Source of the DNA: Chloroflexota bacterium | GTDB lineage: Bacteria > Chloroflexota > Anaerolineae > Aggregatilineales > UBA3940 | Assembly (NCBI GenBank): GCA_024643825.1 | Contig: JAHEME010000059.1 | Span: 1-10,531, forward strand | DNA length: 10,531 nt | Direction of reading: 5' to 3' | The notes under the pieces: model-generated | Told to the model about the DNA's origin: nothing | Seen by the model: only the letters and a program-made list of their open reading frames with translations | Database searches by the model: none | In this document: in pieces, positions 1-6,302 of the stretch | How the letters are laid out: each line of letters opens with the position of its first letter | Position numbering within the stretch: position 1 is the stretch's first letter | Position numbers and translations under genes: made by a program

Positions 1-608
1 ACGGAGCCTGCGGCGCACCACGCTGCTGCTCTACGCATCTCACAGAGTTCAGCCCGATCTCGATTAAGATGGCAAAAGCGCAGGGGATTTCCCTGAATCC
101 TTCTGAGATCACCGGGATGTGCGGACGTCTTCGCTGCTGCCTGATCTATGAATATGAGCAGTACCTGGAAGCCAAGAAGCACCTGCCGCGCATCGGCAAG
201 CAGATCGGAACCCCACATGGGCCGGGGAAGGTGATCGGACTCAACCCGCTGGCGGAGATGGCGACTGTGGTTGTTGATGACACACGCTATACCCTGCACC
301 GTGAAGAATTGATCCCATTGGATCAGCTTCAAGCGCTAAAAGAGAAGTCAGCGATGGGCTGCACGCGCGAAGGAAGCGGCCCTTGCGAATGTGGCGCGCG
401 CGTCCGAGGGGAGACACAAGAGCAGAAAACGGTATCCCCACCCGTGGCAGAAACGCCAGCGGCTCCATCCGCCAGAGCAGAAACGCCCGACCAACCTCAA
501 GCGAAGGTAGAACAGCAGGGAAGCCGACGCAGGAATCGCTCTGGACGGTCACGGCGAGGCCGTGGTCGCAAGCCGAATTCTGACCAGAATCAGAAGAAAG
601 ATAGTTAA
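1..608 (+). CDS. ricT: RicT/YaaT-like PSP1-domain protein, C-terminal part (5' end outside the window)
   Basis: The frame is open from the first base (codon phase begins at base 3), so the ATG at 69 is internal and the gene is cut by the window edge. About 201 residues are visible. The start of the visible part has the PSP1/RicT signature: two Cys-x4-Cys-Cys motifs (GACGAPRCC, then MCGRLRCC) joined by a MAKAQGISLNPSEITG stretch. In Bacillus subtilis RicT (YaaT) is part of the RicA-RicF-RicT complex, which carries Fe-S clusters and aids RNase Y-dependent mRNA maturation. The cysteines here fit cluster ligation. A small beta domain follows, with a GPGKVIGLNPLAEMATVVVDD region. From about 88 residues past the internal ATG a low-complexity tail begins, with an extra Cys cluster (GCTREGSGPCECG), then Pro/Glu/Gln-rich and finally strongly Arg-rich sequence (SRRRNRSGRSRRGRGRK), possibly RNA-binding. 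A hairpin terminator follows directly. Family assignment is firm; the function in this organism is inferred. Confidence 0.9.
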   Translation, partial: GACGAPRCCSTHLTEFSPISIKMAKAQGISLNPSEITGMCGRLRCCLIYEYEQYLEAKKHLPRIGKQIGTPHGPGKVIGLNPLAEMATVVVDDTRYTLHREELIPLDQLQALKEKSAMGCTREGSGPCECGARVRGETQEQKTVSPPVAETPAAPSARAETPDQPQAKVEQQGSRRRNRSGRSRRGRGRKPNSDQNQKKDS

Positions 609-620
609 CTTTCATCTTCA

Positions 621-659
621 CGCCCCTGTTTCCTATTGCGAAATGGGGGCGCTTATTTT
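621..659 (+). terminator. Rho-independent terminator after the ricT-like gene
   Basis: A 12-bp stem pairs 621-632 with 640-651. It has a GC-rich base (CGCCCC with GGGGCG), two G-U wobbles and a 7-nt loop, and is followed by the T-rich run CTTATTTTC. It begins 12 nt after the stop codon. The next gene's ribosome binding site lies only about 10 nt beyond it. Confidence 0.85.
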
Positions 660-668
660 CCCTATCAT

Positions 669-674
669 AAGGAG
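669..674 (+). promoter_or_regulatory. Ribosome binding site that fixes the M20 amidohydrolase start
   Basis: AAGGAG lies 7 nt before the ATG at 682. The open frame extends back to an ATG at 562, but that start would lie inside the ricT-like gene and would put the terminator hairpin inside the coding sequence. The 682 start is therefore preferred. Confidence 0.85.
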
Positions 675-681
675 ATTGCCC

Positions 682-1866
682 ATGAGCATCAATTTTCATG
701 AAGAGGCGGTCGCCCTGCTACCCAGAATGGTAGAAGTGCGCCGTGACCTTCACCGCCACCCAGAACTGGCGTTTCAGGAAGTCCGAACCGCTGGTATCGT
801 AGCTTCTACCCTCACAGAGCTGGGACTGGAAGTACAGACAGGCATCGGCAAGACGGGTGTGATCGGTTTGCTGGAAGGCGATCACGAAGGGCCGACGCTG
901 CTGGTGCGTGCGGATATGGATGCGCTGCCCATTCTAGAAGCCAATGAGACGGATTACATCTCTGGCGAGGCCGGGAAGATGCACGCATGTGGGCATGATG
1001 GACACACATCGATTGGCCTGGCAGTAGCCCGGATGCTAAACGAACGTCGTTCCGACATTCATGGGCGGGTGAAGTTTGTATTTCAGCCAGCGGAAGAGAT
1101 CGGTCAGGGCGCAAAAGCGATGATTGATGATGGCGCACTCGAAGGCCCGCGCCCGGACTTCAGCATTGGTCTGCATCTATGGAATGATATGCCTGTGGGT
1201 AAAGTGGCTGTAACGGCTGGGGCGTGCATGTCTGCCGCAGACATCTGGCAATGCACGATTACAGGATCAGGTGGACACGGCGCACAACCGGATAAGACCA
1301 TCGATCCGATTGTGGCTGCCTCCCAGATCGTCACCGCTGTGCAATCGATTGTGAGCCGCAATGTCGATCCGCTGGATACCGCCGTAGTGACCATTGGGGC
1401 CATTCATGGCGGGGATGCCTTCAACGTGATTCCCCCCACGGCAGAGATCAAGGGAACAATTCGTACGTATCGTAAAGAAACCAAGCAAATGGTTCATCAG
1501 CGCATCCGCGAAATCTGCGAAGGAATTGCACAGGCGATGGGCTGCGAAGCGAAAGTCGAGATCATCTCGATGACAATCGCCGTCGATAATGACGCGGCGA
1601 TTTCAGACCGCATCGCTGGAATCGCCGCCGGACTGGTTGGGGAAGAAAACGTAATCCGCGATGAGCGAACGATGGGATCAGAAGACGTATCCCTGTTCAT
1701 GGATGACATCCCCGGATGCTACTTTTTTGTAGGCTCTGCCAACGCAGAACGCGGGCTGAATTATCCACATCATCACCCCCAGTTTGATGTAGATGAAGCG
1801 GCTTTTCCCATTGCTGCAGCCCTGTTAGCGGAAGCCGCTGCGAGTTTTGTGATTCCAGAAAATTAG
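682..1866 (+). CDS. M20D family metal-dependent amidohydrolase (N-acyl-amino-acid / hippurate hydrolase type)
   Basis: A complete 394-residue protein, the usual length for the M20D (AmaA/HipO/IAA-amino-acid hydrolase) family. These cytoplasmic enzymes use a dinuclear metal site to cleave the amide bond of N-acylated or N-aromatic amino acids. Visible family motifs, in order: RRDLHRHPELAFQE (20-33), RADMDALPI (76-84), HACGHDGHTS (101-110) with metal ligands C103 and H105, PAEE (136-139) with catalytic and ligand Glu, GLHLW (163-167), GSGGHGAQPD (195-204) at the start of the lid/dimerisation domain, GGDAFNVIP (243-251), MGSEDVSLF (331-339), and the final ligand region HHPQFDVDE, with H364 as the likely last ligand. 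All expected residues are present, so it should be active. The exact substrate cannot be read from the sequence. It sits between two intrinsic terminators and is probably monocistronic. Confidence 0.93.
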   Translation: MSINFHEEAVALLPRMVEVRRDLHRHPELAFQEVRTAGIVASTLTELGLEVQTGIGKTGVIGLLEGDHEGPTLLVRADMDALPILEANETDYISGEAGKMHACGHDGHTSIGLAVARMLNERRSDIHGRVKFVFQPAEEIGQGAKAMIDDGALEGPRPDFSIGLHLWNDMPVGKVAVTAGACMSAADIWQCTITGSGGHGAQPDKTIDPIVAASQIVTAVQSIVSRNVDPLDTAVVTIGAIHGGDAFNVIPPTAEIKGTIRTYRKETKQMVHQRIREICEGIAQAMGCEAKVEIISMTIAVDNDAAISDRIAGIAAGLVGEENVIRDERTMGSEDVSLFMDDIPGCYFFVGSANAERGLNYPHHHPQFDVDEAAFPIAAALLAEAAASFVIPEN

Positions 1867-1875
1867 CGAATCTAC

Positions 1876-1915
1876 AGCCTGGGGAAGATCGTTCGTTTCC
1901 CCAGGCTTCGTTTTC
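1876..1915 (+). terminator. Rho-independent terminator after the M20 amidohydrolase gene
   Basis: A perfect 11-bp stem (AGCCTGGGGAA at 1876-1886 with TTCCCCAGGCT at 1897-1907), extendable by one G-U pair, closes an 8 to 10-nt loop. It is followed by TCGTTTTCCTCTT. It begins 9 nt after the stop codon. Confidence 0.9.
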
Positions 1916-1973
1916 CTCTTCTCCTCCAATTTCATCGGCACAGAAACTATGATGATAGGGATTCTCCGATCAT

Positions 1974-2002
1974 TTGACTTTGTTTCATTGCTAAGTTATA
2001 AT
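1974..2002 (+). promoter_or_regulatory. Sigma-70 type promoter of the ICMT-like gene
   Basis: The -35 box TTGACT (1974-1979) and a perfect -10 box TATAAT (1997-2002) are separated by 17 bp, the optimal spacing. The predicted transcript start is about 2009, some 30 nt before the start codon. The region between the upstream terminator and this gene is locally AT-rich, unlike the coding DNA around it. Confidence 0.85.
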
Positions 2003-2020
2003 TTAGGTAATCCTAAATTA
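1999..2020 (+). promoter_or_regulatory. Palindromic operator candidate overlapping the -10 box and transcript start
   Basis: Arms TAATTTAGG (1999-2007) and CCTAAATTA (2012-2020) are perfect inverted repeats around the spacer TAAT. The dyad covers most of the -10 box and the predicted start site, the classic place for a repressor to block polymerase. The TTAGG-N4-CCTAA core resembles operators of the DtxR/IdeR/MntR metal-repressor family. That resemblance is from memory and is an inference. A short 5'-UTR hairpin is the alternative reading, but the position over the -10 favours a DNA-binding site. Confidence 0.65.
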
Positions 2021-2028
2021 CATTCGAG

Positions 2029-2033
2029 AGGAG
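2029..2033 (+). promoter_or_regulatory. Ribosome binding site that fixes the ICMT-like gene start
   Basis: AGGAG (within GAGAGGAGA) lies 5 nt before the ATG at 2039. An in-frame ATG at 1949 lies upstream of the promoter and would add 30 residues from promoter sequence, so 2039 is chosen. Confidence 0.85.
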
Positions 2034-2038
2034 AACCT

Positions 2039-2644
2039 ATGCCTGACAATTTGCTATTCCGAATCCTGTTTGCCGTTCTTTTCCTGGGTGCTTTTGTACT
2101 GGTTGCTTACTATCGGCGGAAGGCGGAACCTGCCGGAGGTCAAGTTTCTCGCGAAACAGCGCGTACTCAAGAAGGTGGATTGATCTATTATGCGCTGCGG
2201 ATTCTGGGGCTGTTCCTCTGGCTTGGCCCTCTGGTCTATATTGCTGCCCCTCGCTTGCTACAATGGGCATCGGTGTCGCTACCCACATGGGCACGTTGGG
2301 CTGGCGTGGTGCTGATGCTCATACTCATGGGAGGAATCTCATGGGCACAGAATAGTCTAGGGAACAATGTCTCTAAAACGGTCGCGACCAAAGAGGAGCA
2401 CATCCTGATCACCGCTGGGCCTTATCGCTGGATTCGGCATCCCTTATATACGCTGGGAATTCTGTTCTTCGTCGCTCTTAGTTTGATTTCTGCCACATGG
2501 TACTTCGCTGTCGTGATGCTTGTTAGCGCGGTTCCACTGCTGGCCCGCACTCGCCAGGAAGAGGCCATGCTGATCGCTCGTTTTGGCGATCAGTATCGGG
2601 ACTATATGAAACACACCGGGCGCTTCCTCCCGAAGTTTGGATAA
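2039..2644 (+). CDS. Isoprenylcysteine carboxyl methyltransferase (ICMT)-like integral membrane protein
   Basis: A complete 201-residue membrane protein of the ICMT/phospholipid-methyltransferase superfamily, whose members transfer a methyl group from S-adenosylmethionine to membrane-embedded substrates. Hydrophobic segments lie at about 5-23, 52-70, 86-104 and a long re-entrant stretch at 138-168. The diagnostic C-terminal part is present: GPYRWIRHPLYT (127-138), the AdoMet-side motif, and EEAMLIARFGDQYRDYMKHT (174-193) followed by GRFLP, with the paired Glu typical of the family. Bacterial members rarely have known substrates, since prenylated CAAX proteins are absent from bacteria, so no specific reaction is assigned. 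The gene stands alone between two terminators, with its own strong promoter and operator-like dyad, so its expression is probably controlled by a repressor. Confidence 0.88.
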   Translation: MPDNLLFRILFAVLFLGAFVLVAYYRRKAEPAGGQVSRETARTQEGGLIYYALRILGLFLWLGPLVYIAAPRLLQWASVSLPTWARWAGVVLMLILMGGISWAQNSLGNNVSKTVATKEEHILITAGPYRWIRHPLYTLGILFFVALSLISATWYFAVVMLVSAVPLLARTRQEEAMLIARFGDQYRDYMKHTGRFLPKFG

Positions 2645-2662
2645 GCCCTCCCATCTTCCGAA

Positions 2663-2701
2663 TCCCTGCCGATCTTTCGACCGCGCAGGGACTTTCTTTT
2701 T
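2663..2701 (+). terminator. Rho-independent terminator after the ICMT-like gene
   Basis: Stem TCCCTGC (2663-2669) pairs with GCAGGGA (2685-2691) and is followed by CTTTCTTTTTG. The 15-nt loop is longer than in the other two terminators, so the structure is somewhat weaker. Confidence 0.78.
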
Positions 2702-2768
2702 GTGTACGCTTCCGTTTTAGGGTTTACTGGATGTCATTCACCAAACTTGCGCAGGGGATCATCACAGT

Positions 2769-3095
2769 ATGGTCAAACTGATCGTCTTGTTCCGTGCTGG
2801 AAAACGTAAACCAGACTACGAGGAACGCTACAACAACTTTCTGATGTCGCTGGAAAGACTGCCAGGAATTCGCAAAAAGGTAGTGAACAACGTGTATTCC
2901 GGGCCTAATGGCCTGGTCCCCTTCCGTGAAGTGATCGAAGTGTTTTTTGATGACCGAACCGCACTGGAACACGCTCTGATTTCAGCCCCCGGAATTCAAG
3001 CAGGAGAAGCTCTGGTTGCCTTTGCGGGGCCTGATGCCGTGACGTTGTTTGCAGAAACGATGGAAGAAGGCTTTGACTCTGACTCCGTTGGCTAA
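2769..3095 (+). CDS. EthD-like dimeric alpha/beta-barrel protein
   Basis: A 108-residue soluble protein matching the EthD pattern within the ferredoxin-like dimeric alpha-beta barrel superfamily: a first strand MVKLIVLFR, a helix around 16-30 ending in ERLPGIRKKVV, a second strand with PFREVIEVFFDD (51-62), a helix TALEHALISAPG (64-75), and a last strand and helix ending in AGPDAVTLFAETMEE. EthD proteins are small and mostly of unknown function, although one was found with an ether-degrading P450 system. The common His of the family's ExxHxP-like turn is not seen here, so catalysis is doubtful. The ribosome binding site is poor (AGGGGA about 10 nt upstream). The stop codon is 18 nt before the next gene with no terminator between, which suggests co-transcription. 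I found no convincing promoter in the 67 bases after the preceding terminator. Confidence 0.75.
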   Translation: MVKLIVLFRAGKRKPDYEERYNNFLMSLERLPGIRKKVVNNVYSGPNGLVPFREVIEVFFDDRTALEHALISAPGIQAGEALVAFAGPDAVTLFAETMEEGFDSDSVG

Positions 3096-3113
3096 CCTCT
3101 CTCTGAAAACCCT

Positions 3114-6100
3114 ATGATTTCGATTTGGCGACGGGTTGCAGATTCTCGTCTTGGTCAGGGACTGGGGATCGGTGCAGTGGTTTCGAGCATCGTACTGACT
3201 GCCATTCATCCTGTCACGTTTGGGCTACTTCCCGCTACCCCGGATGGATTGCTGCACCTGTATCGTCTGGTGGCATTCGATCACGCGATCCAGCATGGCG
3301 ATCCGTGGCCGCGCTATCTGCCGGGATTCCTTTTTGGCTATGGCGCACCCGTGTTCAACTATTACGCCCCGCTTTCTTTGTATCTTCCCGAAGGGCTGCA
3401 CCTGCTGGGTTTGCGCTTCCTCGATGCGCTGTTAGTTGGCATGATCCTATTTACGCTGCTAGGGGCGTTCGGTGCTTACCTAGTGGGGCGATCCTGGTTG
3501 GGGCCGGTCGCTGGTATCGTAACCGCAGCAGCATATACCTACGCGCCCTTCGTGCTGTACGATTGGCCTCGGCGCGGAGCGGTCGCGGAGTTTGCCGCAC
3601 TTGCGCTGTTTCCCTGGGCATTGTGGGCCTTCTGGCGGCTGGCGCGGCTTGGGCACAGACGTGACCTGCTTGCGGCGGTGTTCTTTCTGAATGCGTTAAT
3701 TCTGACTCACAACATCACCGCATTGTATGGTCTGGCTATCCTGATTGTGATCTGCGTTTATCTGTGGTGGACGAGTCCCGATCCACGTCGGGCCTTCGTG
3801 CGGCTGGGGTTGGCTGGTGTGCTCGGTCTGGGGATTACCCTGTTCTTCTGGCTGCCCGCCCTCGCTGAGACCGGATATGTGCATATTGAGCGTGTCAGCT
3901 ATGGAGTCGCCAACCTCGATTTTCACAACAACTTTCAATCTCTGTTAGAGACGTTTGCCCCTCCGATGACGGCTGACCTGACTCAGCTTCATCCGCCAGT
4001 TCCCAGGCCGCTGGGGTGGGTTCAAATCTTCCTTGCTGGGTGCAGCGCAGCTATGATCTTGTGGCCGGGAGTCCTGCGGCGTGACGAGCAGAAACGTCTG
4101 CGTGGCTGGCTGATCATCTTCAGCGGATTGATCGTCCTGCTGCTGTTTTTCACCGTGCGAGCTTCCACTCCTCTCTGGGAAGTTATCCCCCTGATGCATT
4201 ACATTCAATTCCCCTGGCGGCTGCTGGGGCCTATCAGCCTGCTGCTTGCGATTCTGGCGGGGATGGGCGCAGTTCTGATCGCGCGGGAAATCCCCTGGGT
4301 TGCGGGTCAGATCGCGTGGGTGGCTCTCTGTGCTGCTGCTATGATGATCTATGCTCTACCCTGGTTGTACGGCGCATATGTTCCTGACCCTCCAGCGCAG
4401 ACGATTGTTGATGCACAGAATTTTGAGCGTCAGACGGGCTGGCTCGCGGGAACGGCTGCCGGAGAATATGTACCAATCTGGACAACGGAACTACCAGATA
4501 CAAACCGCCTCTTAGGTTTGTATGCCGAGGGTGATGTCATCCCACGATTGCAACCGAATCCGGCAGTCACTGTAAGAGATGCTTCGTGGCAGGCCAAGGG
4601 AGGGACGATCTCGCTGCAAGCAGAAAGCGAAACCACGCTCGTCTTTGACTGGCTGTACTTCCCCGGCTGGTGGGCGCAGATCGATGGCACGGCGATGGAG
4701 GTAGCCCCAACTACACCTCAGGGATTTGTAAGTGTGATGGTTCCACCAGGCGATCATACGATACAGATAGGCTTTGGGCCTACGCCGCTACGATTGGGAG
4801 CCATGATCGCCAGTAGCGTGTTCGGATTCTTAGCAATCATTGCGTTGATTTTTCTCCCCACCCATACCTGGCCTGGATTGCCGAGCGACATTCCCAGAAC
4901 TTCCCTTCCGGTAGGCGCGATCCTGCTGGCGGTGGGGGTTGCCTCGCTGCTGGTGCTGGGGGGCAAGATGTGGTTGGTCGATGATGCGCAGACGGCTTTC
5001 AAGCGGGCACGTTTTGCTGCAGGCATCGAAGAGGGGCTGCAAACCACGATCCTTGCGAGCTTCAATCACACAATCACCCTGCTCGGTTACGATCTCACAC
5101 CGCGTCCGGTAGTCTCTGGTCGGGATGTGCACCTAGCGTTGTACTGGCGATTGGATGGAGCTACACCCGTCGAGGATTATTCCAGCATCGTTTACCTGCG
5201 GGATGCGGAAGGCAATGTGCTCCAGCAGATCGGGTCACAGCATCCGGGCGACTTACCCACCAGCCAATGGTTCCAGAATTCCTATGTGCAGGAACGACTA
5301 ACGCTCACGATCCCCGCTGGAACGCCGCCCGGCTCCTATACACTGGATGCTGCTCTGTATTCCCATGAAAGTGAGCGCAATCTGGATGTATTTGACTCCG
5401 CTGGGAACCCTACAGGGGTGCTGGCGAATCTGGGAATGCTGGAGGTTCTCAGGCCCGGACACCCGGCACGCATTCCCATGCCAGAGACAGCGACCAGCGT
5501 CGATCTGGGATTGAATGAATTCGTGACGCTGCGTTGGGTCAATGGTCTCCCGGAAGAGGCAGAGGTAGGGCAGCCTATATCTGTATTCTGGGTATGGCGT
5601 GCAACAGAGCAGCCATTAGGGGATACCCGGGTACAAATCGTATGGCGTGGCTCTAACGGTGAGATAGTCGCCACCTCTGCGATTCTGCCCCTGGTCAATG
5701 GATACCCTACCAGCCAATGGGAGAAGCGTGATAGTTGGCGAGGGGTTCATGTCGTGACAGTTCCGGGCAGGCTGGTGGCTGGCGAATACACGGTTGGCGT
5801 GTGGCTGGTCGATGAACAGGGCCTCCCCTTTGGGAACATCGCGCATGTGAGCACAATGCAAGTCACAACCCCGGAACGGACATTTCGCGCGCCTCGCAGT
5901 ACGTTTAGCGTGGATAGCGTGTGGCAAAATCAGATCCATCTAACGGGCTATGATGTGACCAGCACACGGGTCGCACGGGGGGATGCACTGAAGATGATGC
6001 TAACCTGGCAGCCGCAGAGCGATGTGAGCCAGAATCTAACCGCTTTTGTGCATATCGTAGACGATGCTGGGAACATCGTAGCCCAGCAGGATCAGATTCC

Positions 6101-6302
6101 CGTGCTGGGCACGCGCCCCACGACAGGGTGGGCCCCCGGCGAATTTATCAGCGACACGGTGCAGGTGTATATCGATCCCGGTGTGCCGCCGGGAAGTTAC
6201 CGTGTGAGAATCGGCTGGTACGATCCGATCACGGGGGGGCGCATTTTGTTGGCAGATGGCGCGGAGTTCTGGCTTCTGCCACAGGGGATCGTGATCAACT
6301 AG
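3114..6302 (+). CDS. Large PTPS-related, GT-C-like polytopic membrane protein with three C-terminal beta-sandwich modules
   Basis: A 1062-residue protein. Residues 1-420 resemble the '6-pyruvoyl-tetrahydropterin synthase related' membrane family, a GT-C-like fold despite its name. A first membrane segment (about 18-38) leads into PATPDGLLHLYRL (40-52), where D44, H48 and R51 sit as in GT-C first-loop motifs, then FGYGAPVFNYYAPLSLYLPE (74-93). About 11 membrane segments are visible to residue 417, with a conserved-looking LTHN at 197-200. Residues 421-558 form an extracytoplasmic domain with a YfhO-like FPGWWAQIDG (516-525). Two more membrane segments (about 559-581 and 597-617) put residues 618-1062 outside. 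That tail holds three related modules (separate entry). A likely role is polyprenyl-phosphate-sugar-dependent glycosyl transfer or surface glycan handling, unproven. The start has no recognisable ribosome binding site and may depend on coupling with the upstream gene 18 nt away. The 3' end overlaps the opposing gene by 8 nt. Confidence 0.82.
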   Translation: MISIWRRVADSRLGQGLGIGAVVSSIVLTAIHPVTFGLLPATPDGLLHLYRLVAFDHAIQHGDPWPRYLPGFLFGYGAPVFNYYAPLSLYLPEGLHLLGLRFLDALLVGMILFTLLGAFGAYLVGRSWLGPVAGIVTAAAYTYAPFVLYDWPRRGAVAEFAALALFPWALWAFWRLARLGHRRDLLAAVFFLNALILTHNITALYGLAILIVICVYLWWTSPDPRRAFVRLGLAGVLGLGITLFFWLPALAETGYVHIERVSYGVANLDFHNNFQSLLETFAPPMTADLTQLHPPVPRPLGWVQIFLAGCSAAMILWPGVLRRDEQKRLRGWLIIFSGLIVLLLFFTVRASTPLWEVIPLMHYIQFPWRLLGPISLLLAILAGMGAVLIAREIPWVAGQIAWVALCAAAMMIYALPWLYGAYVPDPPAQTIVDAQNFERQTGWLAGTAAGEYVPIWTTELPDTNRLLGLYAEGDVIPRLQPNPAVTVRDASWQAKGGTISLQAESETTLVFDWLYFPGWWAQIDGTAMEVAPTTPQGFVSVMVPPGDHTIQIGFGPTPLRLGAMIASSVFGFLAIIALIFLPTHTWPGLPSDIPRTSLPVGAILLAVGVASLLVLGGKMWLVDDAQTAFKRARFAAGIEEGLQTTILASFNHTITLLGYDLTPRPVVSGRDVHLALYWRLDGATPVEDYSSIVYLRDAEGNVLQQIGSQHPGDLPTSQWFQNSYVQERLTLTIPAGTPPGSYTLDAALYSHESERNLDVFDSAGNPTGVLANLGMLEVLRPGHPARIPMPETATSVDLGLNEFVTLRWVNGLPEEAEVGQPISVFWVWRATEQPLGDTRVQIVWRGSNGEIVATSAILPLVNGYPTSQWEKRDSWRGVHVVTVPGRLVAGEYTVGVWLVDEQGLPFGNIAHVSTMQVTTPERTFRAPRSTFSVDSVWQNQIHLTGYDVTSTRVARGDALKMMLTWQPQSDVSQNLTAFVHIVDDAGNIVAQQDQIPVLGTRPTTGWAPGEFISDTVQVYIDPGVPPGSYRVRIGWYDPITGGRILLADGAEFWLLPQGIVIN
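5055..6227 (+). repeat. Three divergent copies of a beta-sandwich module in the membrane protein's tail
   Basis: Copies lie at about residues 648-750, 797-902 and 931-1038. Each shows the order: a LLGYDLT / VTLRWVN / LTGYDVT strand, a hydrophobic strand (LALYWRL, SVFWVWRA, KMMLTWQP), a strand with V/I-x-D-x-x-G-N/E, then the marker PTSQW (715-719 and 865-869) or PTTGW (1002-1006), and a closing strand PPGSYTLDAALY, VAGEYTVGVWLV or PPGSYRVRIGWYD. The first two copies share the identical 12 nt ACCAGCCAATGG (5259-5270 and 5709-5720), but otherwise the DNA has diverged, so the duplication is old. Such Ig-like or carbohydrate-binding-like modules could bind the glycan substrate outside the cell. 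That is an inference. Confidence 0.75.

Noticed and set aside
69..608. ATG at 69 as the start of the first gene
   Set aside because: The frame is open upstream to the window edge, and the upstream residues (GACGAPRCC and on to ISIK) are conserved RicT sequence, so the gene is simply cut.
562..681. N-terminal extension of the M20 enzyme by 40 residues
   Set aside because: It overlaps the previous gene and runs through its terminator. A good ribosome binding site supports the ATG at 682, where family homology begins.
241..699. 152-residue open frame on the minus strand
   Set aside because: It is antisense to the ricT-like gene and the terminator, with no recognisable protein features. Shadow frame.
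1949..2038. N-terminal extension of the ICMT-like protein
   Set aside because: It would be encoded by the promoter and operator region. AGGAG directly before 2039 gives a better start.
3125..3664. 179-residue plus-strand frame within the membrane-protein gene
   Set aside because: Out-of-frame shadow with a Trp/Arg/Ser-rich, non-protein-like composition; the main frame shows clear membrane segments.
6233..6239. Run of seven G in the membrane-protein gene as a possible phase-variation tract
   Set aside because: It is short, lies near the 3' end where slippage would change only the last 22 or so residues, and the frame is intact. Most likely chance.
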